A DNA stretch of 64,000 bases from an uncultured Siphonobacter sp. (GCA_913774715.1 CAJYHS010000108.1:1-64000); one strand, 5' to 3'. Positions 45,176 through 52,907 are shown, numbered from the stretch's first letter. Program-made: numbers and translations. Notes: generated by a model from the sequence alone, not told the origin.

Positions 45176-45886
45176 ATGAATTTTATGAAATCTTACAAAT
45201 TACTAGCCTTCGGGCTGTTAGCCTCCCTGTCCGGATACGCTCAGCAAACCAAAACGATTGATGTTAAGTCTTTTAGTAAAGTCAGAATTCTGGGATGTGT
45301 CACGGCGGAGTTACTAAAGAATGACAGTCCTTCACTGGTAATCACTACCCCAAAGTCGCTGGACGATTCCAAGATAACCGTTGAAACGAAGAATGATGAG
45401 TTGATCATTCGTCAGAAATGGGAAAAAGAAGTCTTCAAAAAAGGCGATTGCCGGGCCAGTGATATTCACGTGAGTCTGGCCTATGCCAATATGGAATCTT
45501 TATACACGGGTGTGGGAGCAGATGTGAAAGTATTACAGGTGGTTCAAACCCGCGATCTGGATTTGCAGGCGGCTACCGGAAGCCAGATTACCTTGGAAGC
45601 GGACGTACGCAATCTGAAAGCAAAAGCTGCTCAGGGTGCCGTTTTAGAGTTATCTGGTAAAGCCTCTGAGCAACAAACATCGGTTAATACCGGGGGCGAA
45701 ATTCACGCCTACGATTTAACTTCGGAAGATGCCTTTGTTAAAGCTAACACGGGCGGTGTAGCCTGGATTACTGTTACCCAACGTCTGGATGCCTCAGCTA
45801 ATACAGGTGGAGCTGTTCGTTATAAAGGAAAGCCCTCCAAGAAAAACGTAAGTTCTAGTTTGGGCGGTGAGGTGAAAGCCGAGTAG
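45176..45886 (+). CDS. DUF2807 / GIN domain secreted protein
   Basis: A 236-residue exported protein with a signal peptide (about 4-22, MKSYKLLAFGLLASLSGYAQ; the start may be the Met at residue 4). The remainder is one GIN (DUF2807, putative auto-transporter adhesin head) domain. It is a right-handed beta-helix-like fold with repeats such as LDLQAATGSQITLEA, LKAKAAQGAVLELSG and TNTGGEIHAYDL in degenerate form. The Gly-Gly-Glu/Ala pattern TGG...VNTGG...ANTGG recurs through the C-terminal half. Function is unknown; such proteins are abundant in the Bacteroidetes envelope. A strong terminator follows. Confidence 0.88.
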   Translation: MNFMKSYKLLAFGLLASLSGYAQQTKTIDVKSFSKVRILGCVTAELLKNDSPSLVITTPKSLDDSKITVETKNDELIIRQKWEKEVFKKGDCRASDIHVSLAYANMESLYTGVGADVKVLQVVQTRDLDLQAATGSQITLEADVRNLKAKAAQGAVLELSGKASEQQTSVNTGGEIHAYDLTSEDAFVKANTGGVAWITVTQRLDASANTGGAVRYKGKPSKKNVSSSLGGEVKAE

Positions 45887-45896
45887 TCACTGTCCA

Positions 45897-45932
45897 TAAC
45901 CTCCCGAAAGTTTTAAAACTTTCGGGAGGTTA
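45897..45932. terminator. Bidirectional terminator, perfect 36-base palindrome
   Basis: Bases 45897-45914 are exactly complementary to 45915-45932. The core CCCGAAAGTTTT/AAAACTTTCGGG is the same as in the terminator at 21882. It stands between two convergent genes and begins 10 bases after the GIN stop. Confidence 0.9.
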
Positions 45933-45940
45933 CAATTGAG

Positions 45941-47293
45941 TTAACGCCCGGTGGGCAATGGAATAACGGGCAAACTTTCATTACCGCCTTCAGTAACCGA
46001 CTGCACGGCAAAGAAGTAAGAATCACGCGAATAGGGGAGCGTAACTGAGGTATCCGTGACGAAAATTTTCTTTTGCCAGAAAGGTTGATAGGTTTCCCGC
46101 ATTAATACGTAATACCCCTTCACTTTTCCGCTTTTGGGAGCCTTCCAGCTTAGTTTGGCATAATTAGCAGAGCCTTTTACATCGATCTGAGCTTCCTGGG
46201 GTGTTTGAGGAGCTTTGGCGAGATTAGCCAACGTTGCCAGGTTAATTCCAGCATTTTTACGCAGATATTCAAAGTCCATGAACTTTATCAGGTCGCCGTA
46301 TTCTTTGCCTTTATCCGTGTGAATATCCTGATGCTGATGATCGAAGTTTTCGTTCATTTCTGTAATACGGACTGCTGCAAAACCGCGATTCACAAAGGGC
46401 GTATGGTCGCCACCCCGCTGAAAACGGTCATTTCGAAAAATCAGAACTACTTCCAGGTTTTCTACGTAACGTTCGCCTACTTCTTTCATGTAACGAGCTA
46501 GTTGACGGGTTTTTCCGTCGCTTTCTGCTCCAATGGCCCGAATTTTGGCTGCTTGTTCAGCCGTTTGATAGGCGGGTAATCCTTCGCTGAAAACGCGTAA
46601 GCGAGTGTTATCGATGATACCCGTTTCGCTTCCAGCCGAAGAACCCATCGTGTCATTATTCAGAATGGCTTCCAGATTGCATTTTTTGTCGACGGCTTGT
46701 TGAGAATAATATTCTGCCCCGTATAAACCCTGTTCTTCACCACTGACAATTAGAAAAATGATGGTTGCCGGGAATTTTGCCTGAGCCATTACTCGTGCTA
46801 ATTCTAAAGCCGTCGCTACGCCAGAGGCATCGTCATTGGCTCCGGGAGAGTCAATATCCCGGTTCATAATATCGAAAGCCCGGGAATCAATGTGGGCGGA
46901 GATGACAAATACGCGATCATCCGCAGGGTCGGTACCTTTCAAAGTTGCAACGACATTGGCAATTTCATGTTCTTTGTCAATCCGTCGACCGTCGGGTTTC
47001 AGCGTCCAGCTTTGTAGTTCAGCGGTGAGTCTTCCGCCTGAGTTTTTAGCGTAGGCCTTAAATTTGGAAAGCGTCCATTGACGAGCAGCTCCAATCCCTT
47101 TCTTAGAATCAGTTACTGAACTCATAGTATGCCGCGAGCCAAACGAAACCAGCTTTTCGACGCTGGCTTTCATGGAATCGGCCGAAATAGCTTTGACATA
47201 ACGCTCAATTTCCGGATCGCGGTTAACTATTTCCTGGGCATGGCTAACCAAGGGGAGAAAAAAAGCTCCTAGAAGCAGGTAACGTTTCAACAT
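45941..47293 (-). CDS. Secreted M28 family zinc peptidase with C-terminal FnIII-like domain
   Basis: A 450-residue exported peptidase (signal peptide about 1-19, ending VSHAQ). It is an M28 aminopeptidase fold (about 70-350). The two-zinc ligands are His in SAHIDSR, Asp in GANDDASG, Glu-Glu in VSGEEQGLYGAEYY, Asp in NNDTMG, and a late His in DHQHQDIHT. The C-terminal 95 residues (SANYAKLSWKAPKSGKVKGY) resemble a fibronectin type III domain and end near the signal-free C-terminus. It digests peptides in the periplasm or outside. It lies downstream of the candidate RNA region; its leader may include that RNA. Confidence 0.93.
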   Translation of the reverse strand: MLKRYLLLGAFFLPLVSHAQEIVNRDPEIERYVKAISADSMKASVEKLVSFGSRHTMSSVTDSKKGIGAARQWTLSKFKAYAKNSGGRLTAELQSWTLKPDGRRIDKEHEIANVVATLKGTDPADDRVFVISAHIDSRAFDIMNRDIDSPGANDDASGVATALELARVMAQAKFPATIIFLIVSGEEQGLYGAEYYSQQAVDKKCNLEAILNNDTMGSSAGSETGIIDNTRLRVFSEGLPAYQTAEQAAKIRAIGAESDGKTRQLARYMKEVGERYVENLEVVLIFRNDRFQRGGDHTPFVNRGFAAVRITEMNENFDHQHQDIHTDKGKEYGDLIKFMDFEYLRKNAGINLATLANLAKAPQTPQEAQIDVKGSANYAKLSWKAPKSGKVKGYYVLMRETYQPFWQKKIFVTDTSVTLPYSRDSYFFAVQSVTEGGNESLPVIPLPTGR

Positions 47294-47435
47294 ACAGTTT
47301 TTAAAAGTATTGGTCAGTGATAAGGCAAAGTAATACTTCTGAAACGATTCTGACCGGAGAGTAGATAGGTTGGGGAAATTAGGATGGAAAATCCTGAAGA
47401 AAGGCTACGAATAATAGAATAGCTATAAAACAAAA

Positions 47436-47464
47436 TAAGGCCGAGCGAAACGCTCAACCTTATC
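47436..47464 (-). terminator. Leftward terminator of the candidate RNA
   Basis: ATAAGG-xx-GAGCG pairs with CGCTC-xx-CCTTAT around AAA; on the minus strand it runs into TTTTGTTTTATAG. Plus-strand side lacks a T run. Confidence 0.75.
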
Positions 47465-47593
47465 CCACTTAACCTCTAAACCTATTTTACTATGAAAAAA
47501 CGCTAACCTCTTGTGAAAAAATGACACCGTCTCGTTCACTATCCATTTCCTGGTGTCTTTTTGGGAACTTCGTCTTTCGTGAGATAGTTCCTA

Positions 47594-47626
47594 AAAATGT
47601 ATTCCAAAGAGAACAAACACTTCAAA
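47594..47626 (-). promoter_or_regulatory. Internal candidate promoter of the RNA
   Basis: Minus strand TTTG-N21-TACATTTT: correct spacing, one mismatch in the -7 box. It would yield a shorter transcript of about 160 bases starting at the first hairpin. Confidence 0.35.
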
Positions 47627-47797
47627 TTAGACTTTCTGCAATTTCGCTAAAGCTTTCGAATATCAATGAAATATAGAAAACTTATTTTACTGCGAATTCA
47701 AATAATAAAGATCTCTTTGAAATATCTACCGCAAAGTTACAAATCATTTTTGATACTTCCTGGTATTTTACAATTTACTTGTCCTCGTTTGACATTA

Positions 47798-47829
47798 CAA
47801 ATGTAGATACACTAATTTAAAAGTCCAAA
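47798..47829 (-). promoter_or_regulatory. Consensus promoter on the minus strand
   Basis: The minus strand reads TTTG, 20 bases, then TACATTTG: a full match to the Bacteroidetes consensus. No gene start lies within 500 bases downstream, only the candidate RNA and then the M28 gene. The remaining 47830-48003 is AT-rich and shows nothing else. Confidence 0.6.
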
Positions 47830-48003
47830 CTTGGAAAATTACAATTTCAAAATTTTATTCGGAATAATATCCTATTTTAAGGCTTGGATTACGAAAAATT
47901 TGATGTAAAATTGCTTTTAACTAAAATATTATATGGATAAATATGAGATAAAGTTCCTGAAAATATTACTTTCCTAAAATGAAAAGTTCTTTAATAAGTA
48001 CAA

Positions 48004-48564
48004 TCATTCGTTAAAATTATTCATCGTCTTGTCAATCCCTAAAGTGCAAAAAGACAAAAGGATGTCAATGCATTTATCCAGGCGTTCCGGAATTAACTCA
48101 ATTTCAGCCTTCGGGAACTCTCCTAAAACATAGTCCGCCTGGCGTCCTTTGGGAAAATCTCCTCCTACGCCGAACCGCAAACGAGCGTACTGATCGGAGC
48201 CAAAAATTTCCTGAATATTTCGTAAACCATTATGCCCGCCGTGCGATCCTTTGGAGCGAACCCGAAGTTTGCCAAAAGGAAGTGCGATGTCATCCGTAAT
48301 AGTTAAGGTGTTTTCCACTGGAATTTTCAATTCCTTCATCCAATAGTTAAGAGCCTTACCACTCAGGTTCATGTAGGTGGTTGGCTTGATCAGATATATA
48401 GTACGACCTTTGTATTTGAGTTCGGCCCCGTAAGCCAGCCGTCCAATATCAAATTTTAATCCTTCCTGAGCCGCCAGCCGGTCCAAAACCATAAAGCCGA
48501 TGTTATGACGGGTCAGGGCATATTCCGGACCAATATTTCCCAGGCCCGCGATGAGATACTTCAT
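48004..48564 (-). CDS. pth: Peptidyl-tRNA hydrolase
   Basis: A 186-residue Pth that frees tRNA from prematurely released peptidyl-tRNA in the cytosol. The conserved start [20 protein letters not shown] contains the catalytic His20. [10 protein letters not shown] and the region around Asp ([20 protein letters not shown], then GGHNGLRNI) are fully conserved. The length is standard. It is divergent from pyrR; the 142-base gap between their start codons holds an 8-base inverted repeat nearer to pyrR. Confidence 0.98.
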   Translation of the reverse strand: MKYLIAGLGNIGPEYALTRHNIGFMVLDRLAAQEGLKFDIGRLAYGAELKYKGRTIYLIKPTTYMNLSGKALNYWMKELKIPVENTLTITDDIALPFGKLRVRSKGSHGGHNGLRNIQEIFGSDQYARLRFGVGGDFPKGRQADYVLGEFPKAEIELIPERLDKCIDILLSFCTLGIDKTMNNFNE

Positions 48565-48660
48565 GTATTTTTAGATTTAACGGATAAATTTCTTTGACAC
48601 ATTGTACAGAAGATCAACGCATCCGCAATTATTTCGCAAATGAAAAGCGAATTTCGCCCC

Positions 48661-48680
48661 TTAGGATTCCTAAATCCTAA
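48661..48680. promoter_or_regulatory. Inverted repeat (operator candidate) upstream of pyrR
   Basis: TTAGGATT and AATCCTAA form a perfect 8-base inverted repeat with spacer CCTA. It lies just upstream of a perfect -7 box TAATTTTG (48692-48699), whose predicted transcript would start only a few bases before the pyrR ATG. Position between -33 and -7 suggests repression. Confidence 0.4.
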
Positions 48681-48691
48681 TTTCGTTTGCC

Positions 48692-48699
48692 TAATTTTG
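48692..48699 (+). promoter_or_regulatory. Candidate -7 box for pyrR
   Basis: TAATTTTG matches TAnnTTTG perfectly and sits 8 bases before the pyrR start codon, implying an almost leaderless mRNA. No TTTG -33 element is visible at the proper distance. Confidence 0.4.
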
Positions 48700-48706
48700 C
48701 CATCCT

Positions 48707-49243
48707 ATGCAGCGACGATTGCTTCTTGCCAGTCCTTTGTTGGAAATCACGATTAGTCGATTGTGCCAACAACTTATTGAAAATCACCAATTATTTGCGG
48801 ATACCGTTATTCTGGGTCTGCAACCTCGGGGTATTCATCTGGCCCAACGAATTCATCAGGAACTACAGCAGACGACCGGAAGTTCAATTCCTTTCGGTTG
48901 GTTAGATGCCACTTTTCACCGGGACGACTTTCGTCGCCGGGAGTCGATTGTTCGTCCGAACCAGACCAAAATTCCTTTTACGATTGAAGGGAAAAAGGTA
49001 ATTCTGGTGGATGATGTAATTGCGACAGGCCGAATGGTACGGGCCGCTCTGGATGCTATGACTTTCTTTGGCCGGCCTGAACGTATTGAACTGGCGGTAT
49101 TGATTGACCGTCGGTATAATCGTGACATTCCTTTGGCACCCGATTACGTAGGTATGAAAGTCAATACGCTCGATACACAGCGGGTAATCGTGGAATGGAA
49201 AGAACAGGGCCACGAGAAAGACGGTATTTGGCTGAGTGACTAG
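48707..49243 (+). CDS. pyrR: Bifunctional PyrR: pyrimidine regulator / uracil phosphoribosyltransferase
   Basis: A 178-residue type I phosphoribosyltransferase fold. The PRPP-binding loop VILVDDVIATGRMVRAALDA (about 101-120), the RGIHLAQRIHQEL segment and the PFGWLDATFHRDDFRR flexible loop are all typical of PyrR. In Gram-positive bacteria PyrR binds pyr mRNA to promote termination; in other phyla it may act mainly as an enzyme. pyrB follows in the same direction, so a link to pyrimidine synthesis is clear. A terminator lies between the two, which could be a regulated attenuator. Confidence 0.95.
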   Translation: MQRRLLLASPLLEITISRLCQQLIENHQLFADTVILGLQPRGIHLAQRIHQELQQTTGSSIPFGWLDATFHRDDFRRRESIVRPNQTKIPFTIEGKKVILVDDVIATGRMVRAALDAMTFFGRPERIELAVLIDRRYNRDIPLAPDYVGMKVNTLDTQRVIVEWKEQGHEKDGIWLSD

Positions 49244-49262
49244 GTTATTGGAATAGATGTTT

Positions 49263-49296
49263 CCCCCTCCGATCTTTTTTGAGGGGGCTTTTTTTG
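49263..49296 (+). terminator. Terminator (possible attenuator) between pyrR and pyrB
   Basis: CCCCCTC and GAGGGGG pair perfectly around 11 bases, followed by CTTTTTTTG. It lies 20 bases after the pyrR stop and about 50 bases before the most likely pyrB start. I do not see the PyrR anti-antiterminator consensus known from Bacillus. Confidence 0.85.
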
Positions 49297-49345
49297 AATA
49301 CACCATTTGTTTTCGCTCATCAACGGAAACTTAATTTATACGAAC

Positions 49346-50266
49346 GTGCTAAGTACAAGACATTTACTAGGCATCAAAGACCTCACCGAAGAGGACATAC
49401 AACTCATCTTCCAGACGGCCGACGAGTTTAAGGAGGTGCTCAATCGCCCCATCAAAAAAGTCCCTTCCCTGCGTGATGTTACCATTGCGAACGTCTTTTT
49501 CGAAAACTCCACGCGTACCCGTCTGTCGTTTGAACTGGCTGAGAAACGTCTTTCGGCTGACGTAGTTAACTTTTCATCTTCGGGAAGTTCAGTAAAAAAA
49601 GGGGAGACGCTGCTGGATACAGTCAACAACATCCTGTCCATGAAAGTGGATCTGATTGTGATGCGTCACAGTTCGCCGGGAGCCCCTCATTATTTATCAA
49701 GCCGAATTCCCGCCAGTGTGGTTAATGCTGGAGACGGCACCCACGAACACCCCACGCAAGCTTTGCTGGATGCTTTTTCCATTCGCGAAAAACTGGGTGA
49801 CGTAGCGGGTAAAAAGGTAGCGATTATCGGAGATATTCTGCATTCGCGGGTAGCCCTTTCCAATATTTTCTGTCTGAAAAAGCTGGGGGCCGAAGTAATG
49901 GTTTGTGGCCCAAGTACCTTAATCCCTCGATACATTCGTGATCTGGGCGTTATCGTTTCGCACGATGTCCGCGAAGCTTTACGCTGGTGCGATGTAGCAA
50001 ACGTGTTACGGATTCAGTTGGAACGTTTACAGGTAAAATATTTTCCAAGTTTGCGTGAGTATTCGCTGTATTACGGCATCACGAAGGCCATGCTGGACGA
50101 ATTGGATAAACCCATCGTATTGATGCACCCAGGTCCAATTAATCGCGGTGTGGAATTAAGTTCTGACGCAGCGGATTCACCCGAGCATTCGATTATCCTG
50201 AATCAGGTAGAAAATGGCGTAGCTACGCGGATGGCTGTATTGTATCTACTGGCTGCTCAACAGTAA
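49346..50266 (+). CDS. pyrB: Aspartate carbamoyltransferase catalytic subunit
   Basis: The enzyme condenses carbamoyl phosphate with aspartate, the second step of UMP synthesis. I place the start at the GTG at 49346 (VLSTRHLLGIKDL), giving 306 residues, because conserved family sequence begins there. The only upstream ATG, at 49307, adds 13 residues and starts 10 bases after the terminator tract. Signature sites: the carbamoyl phosphate loop NSTRTRLSFELA, SSSVKKGETL, the HPTQALLD motif and MHPGPINRGVEL. No regulatory PyrI is adjacent. A strong terminator follows. Confidence 0.95.
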   Translation: MLSTRHLLGIKDLTEEDIQLIFQTADEFKEVLNRPIKKVPSLRDVTIANVFFENSTRTRLSFELAEKRLSADVVNFSSSGSSVKKGETLLDTVNNILSMKVDLIVMRHSSPGAPHYLSSRIPASVVNAGDGTHEHPTQALLDAFSIREKLGDVAGKKVAIIGDILHSRVALSNIFCLKKLGAEVMVCGPSTLIPRYIRDLGVIVSHDVREALRWCDVANVLRIQLERLQVKYFPSLREYSLYYGITKAMLDELDKPIVLMHPGPINRGVELSSDAADSPEHSIILNQVENGVATRMAVLYLLAAQQ

Positions 50267-50290
50267 GAATAGATAGACACGATCTATCAG

Positions 50291-50352
50291 GTTTATACAT
50301 AAAAAATGCTCGGATTCTCAATCAAGAAATCCGAGCCTTTTTATATGTATAA
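50291..50352. terminator. Extended bidirectional terminator
   Basis: The central arms GCTCGGATT/AATCCGAGC (50308-50316, 50328-50336) pair perfectly, and A5/T5 plus TTTATACAT/ATGTATAAA continue the stem outward with small bulges. It separates convergent pyrB and TauE genes. Confidence 0.9.
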
Positions 50353-50377
50353 ATCTAATCAGCAAAACGTCTACACG

Positions 50378-51343
50378 CTACCCAATCAGGCGTTTCAAGC
50401 TGGCCAGAATAACCACGATACCTACCATGATCATCATGGCTTTAAGCGGTAACTTACTAGCCAGACGAGCCGCGATAGGGGCGGCAACGACTCCACCCAG
50501 GATTAACCCCAGAATGACCTGCCACTGCGAAAGTCCGATAACCAGAAGGAATGTTAAGGACGAAGAAAAAGAAATGAAAAACTCAGCGAGATTAACCGAG
50601 CCAACCGTATAACGTGGATGACGACCCGAAGCGATTAGCGTTGAGGAGACGATAGGGCCCCAGCCACCACCACCAACTGAATCCATAAATCCGCCGAACC
50701 AGGCCAGTGGGCCGATTAACTTGATTGGATTTTTCTTCTGACGTTTGATGAGAGCCTTGCGAATAATTACTATACCAAGAATCAGAGTATAAATTGAAAC
50801 GGCGGGCTTTACATAATCCATATATTCTTCTAAAACGGAAGAAAGCAGGTAAGCTCCTAATACCGCCCCAATTACACCCGGAATCAGAATCACTTTGAAA
50901 AGCTTCGCATTCACGTTTCCGTACTTCAGGTGCATATAACCCGATACACCACTCGTGAAAATTTCGGAAGTATGCACACTCATGGAAATCACGGCGGGCG
51001 AAACACCAACGCCAGCCAGGAATGTGGCCGCTGAAACACCGTAAGCCATACCCAGGGCACCATCCACCATCTGAGCTAAAAAGCCCCCAAGCACATACCA
51101 TAAAATATCAATGGTAATGGAATTGAAAGCGGTAAGGATGTTTTCGACGGTAAGAAATTTGAAAATCAAATGGCCGACGATCATCAAGGCCAGGGCGTTT
51201 ACTATATGGATAAAGACTTCAGCGGGTTTACGTTCTCTTTTCCATAGGGTAATGATGGCCTCCTCAAACGGGTTTTTTCTACTCTTCTTAGACTTAGGGG
51301 AGGTAGTTTCCACTGATTGAATGATGTCTGGCGTTGATTCCAT
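50378..51343 (-). CDS. TauE/SafE family sulfite/anion exporter
   Basis: A 321-residue integral membrane protein with about eight helices arranged in two halves. The halves contain the family patterns GGFLAQMVDGALGMAYGV (first) and GGFMDSVGGGGWGPIVSS (second). The first 30 residues are a charged cytoplasmic leader (SPKSKKSRKNPFEEA). Members export sulfite, sulfoacetate or other organosulfur anions. The transported compound cannot be read from sequence. A full consensus promoter with an overlapping dyad lies directly upstream, so the gene is probably tightly regulated, plausibly by sulfur status. Confidence 0.93.
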   Translation of the reverse strand: MESTPDIIQSVETTSPKSKKSRKNPFEEAIITLWKRERKPAEVFIHIVNALALMIVGHLIFKFLTVENILTAFNSITIDILWYVLGGFLAQMVDGALGMAYGVSAATFLAGVGVSPAVISMSVHTSEIFTSGVSGYMHLKYGNVNAKLFKVILIPGVIGAVLGAYLLSSVLEEYMDYVKPAVSIYTLILGIVIIRKALIKRQKKNPIKLIGPLAWFGGFMDSVGGGGWGPIVSSTLIASGRHPRYTVGSVNLAEFFISFSSSLTFLLVIGLSQWQVILGLILGGVVAAPIAARLASKLPLKAMMIMVGIVVILASLKRLIG

Positions 51344-51360
51344 GCAAAAATGTTTATCTA

Positions 51361-51393
51361 CAAAAATAGTAGACTATTAGTTACTCCACCAAA
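51361..51393 (-). promoter_or_regulatory. Consensus promoter of the TauE gene with overlapping operator
   Basis: The minus strand reads TTTG (51390-51393), 21 bases, then TATTTTTG (51361-51368), both perfect. The dyad AATAGT-AG-ACTATT (51365-51378) overlaps the -7 box, as expected for a repressor site. Transcript start would be about ten bases before the ATG at 51343. Confidence 0.6.
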
Positions 51394-51532
51394 TTAGTAG
51401 AATAATATATTCATTATTTAACAAATATTTAAGTTTAATTTATTGAAAATGAGTAGTTTATAAAGAATAGTTAGTGGATTTTTTTTCTGAGTTAAATTTC
51501 TGTTAAATAGAGAGTTACGGATGATTTAATTT

Positions 51533-51562
51533 AAAAAGAGGATTCAAATGAACCCTCTTTTT
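51533..51562 (-). terminator. Intrinsic terminator of the MscS gene
   Basis: Arms AAAAAGAGG and CCTCTTTTT pair perfectly around a 12-base loop; the minus-strand side continues into A/T-rich sequence. It lies 20 bases after the stop. Confidence 0.8.
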
Positions 51563-51582
51563 AAATCCTTCCTAAAACATTA

Positions 51583-52386
51583 CTATTGTTTGACATAAAT
51601 CACTTTTTGAGGAGCCTGAATGCCATCCAGATCAAACTGTCGTTTGATGCCCTCCTGCATGAAGTAATAGGTGTCCCAGTAAAGAGCAGGCGTAGTCCAG
51701 ACACGGACATCGTAGCTGGCTGAGTCGGGTTGAAGTTTATTTAGTAATACATCGTGTGCCCGATCTTTCAAAGCATAGGGGCAGGCGTCCACGGCTTTTT
51801 GAATGGCGGTTTTGGTGGCTTCCAGTGTATTCTGGCTACCTACTCCAAAAACCATATCAACCCGGATTATTCCTTTGCCCGAAATATTCGTCATTGGGCT
51901 GGTTGAGAGCGGGCCGTTTGGTAAGATAATAGTCTTGTTATCGGGGGTTACCAGAATGGTATTAAAGATTTGGATTGCTTCCACGAATCCGGTGAATCCT
52001 TGAGCTTCAATTAAGTCTCCCACTCGAAAAGGCTTAAAAATCAGAATCAATACGCCTCCGGCAAAGTTTGCCAGACTACCTTGAAGAGCAAGACCAACGG
52101 CCAAACTAGCTGCTCCAAGAATGGCAACGAATGAGGTCGTTTCAATCCCGATAATACCCGCACAACTTAACAGCAGCATAACATTTAGCAGCACTATAAC
52201 CATTGAAGCAAGAAACGGGTGGACGTCCCGGTCGACTTTGCTATGATTCATCCGGTTGGATAAAAACCGGACAAATTTTCCAATAATGAAACGACCCATC
52301 AGGAAGGTGACCAGTGAGAGTATTACTTTTCCGCCGTATTGAGATATGGCGAGGATGGCAACGTCTTTAGCGTTTTCGAAGTCCAT
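51583..52386 (-). CDS. Small-conductance mechanosensitive channel (MscS family)
   Basis: I choose the ATG at 52386 (MDFENAKDVAILAISQYGGK), 267 residues; the upstream in-frame Met at 52428 adds 14 residues unlike the family. Three membrane helices precede the cytoplasmic beta domain. The pore-lining TM3 is recognisable: FVAILGAASLAVGLALQGSL, then ANFAGGVLILIFKPFRVGDLI. The vestibule follows with TPDNKTIILPNGPLS. The channel opens under membrane tension to release solutes in hypo-osmotic shock. It is the minimal MscS architecture without extra domains. Confidence 0.95.
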   Translation of the reverse strand: MDFENAKDVAILAISQYGGKVILSLVTFLMGRFIIGKFVRFLSNRMNHSKVDRDVHPFLASMVIVLLNVMLLLSCAGIIGIETTSFVAILGAASLAVGLALQGSLANFAGGVLILIFKPFRVGDLIEAQGFTGFVEAIQIFNTILVTPDNKTIILPNGPLSTSPMTNISGKGIIRVDMVFGVGSQNTLEATKTAIQKAVDACPYALKDRAHDVLLNKLQPDSASYDVRVWTTPALYWDTYYFMQEGIKRQFDLDGIQAPQKVIYVKQ

Positions 52387-52667
52387 TTTATCTGATTGAC
52401 AATGAAGGTTGACTATTAATCTGAACAATTATAATGTATATTACTTATTATGTTAATAAAAGATAATGAATATGATTTAACGGTAATTAACTCCAGCAAA
52501 AGAATTATTTAAGAAGAAAGGACGTTCAGAAATAAATAAGTATGATTTCAAGTTGAATAAGCACATTGATTAGCTGATAGTTAAGGTTATTTAACGTATA
52601 AAATTTTATTAATCTACTTATTTTATAGGATAAATAGTTTTAATTTGCTGAATCAACCGACACAGCC

Positions 52668-52907
52668 ATGAATCATCACATTATTGACCTGAAAATCCAG
52701 GGAAATGCCAACCGCCTGCTGGTGTACGAAGTATTGAACGCCGTGCACCGAAGAAAAGGTAATCGCGTTCGTCAAATGGACTTTAATTATCTGGAACATA
52801 CACAAAGAGGTGTGATTAAAGTTGAAATCCATGAGCCAGAACAAGTATTAATTCGCCGCATTTTATCTGTATCCGGAGTATCCAAAGTCTACTCAATTCC
52901 AGCGTAG
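52668..52907 (+). CDS. Small conserved-looking protein, 79 residues, unknown
   Basis: A 79-residue soluble protein (MNHHIIDLKIQGNANRLLVY...RRILSVSGVSKVYSIPA). The strand-helix-strand-strand-helix-strand pattern (IIDLKI; RLLVYEVLNAVHRR; RQMDFN; VIKVEI; QVLIRRILSV; VSKVYSI) suggests a small ferredoxin-like or ACT-like fold, which often binds a ligand or partner. I do not recognise a family by motif. It starts 36 bases before the sterol desaturase gene on the same strand, so it is probably in one operon with it. Coding is supported by its strand, length and spacing. Confidence 0.65.
   Translation: MNHHIIDLKIQGNANRLLVYEVLNAVHRRKGNRVRQMDFNYLEHTQRGVIKVEIHEPEQVLIRRILSVSGVSKVYSIPA

Larger units (their letters stand above)
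47428..47792 (-). ncRNA. Candidate structured RNA with antisense to start-codon regions
   Basis: The minus strand here has a consensus promoter (TTTG-N20-TACATTTG, 47798-47829), a weaker internal one (47594-47626), and a leftward terminator (ATAAGG..GAGCG hairpin, 47436-47464, then TTTTGTTTT). Between them lie two hairpins: GGAAC/GTTCC (47571-47591) and GACACC/GGTGTC (47523-47562). ACTATC in the first loop can pair with GATAGT in the second (possible kissing or pseudoknot). No coding frame fits. 47489-47503 is antisense to TACTATGAAAAAACG, identical to 23290-23304 at the glutaminase-like start. It could instead be a long regulated leader of the M28 gene. Confidence 0.5.

Noticed and set aside
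47493-47507. ATGAAAAAACGCTAA on the plus strand as a decayed gene start or leader peptide
   Set aside because: Only four codons, no further coding remnant follows, and promoter and terminator signals of this interval point to the minus strand.
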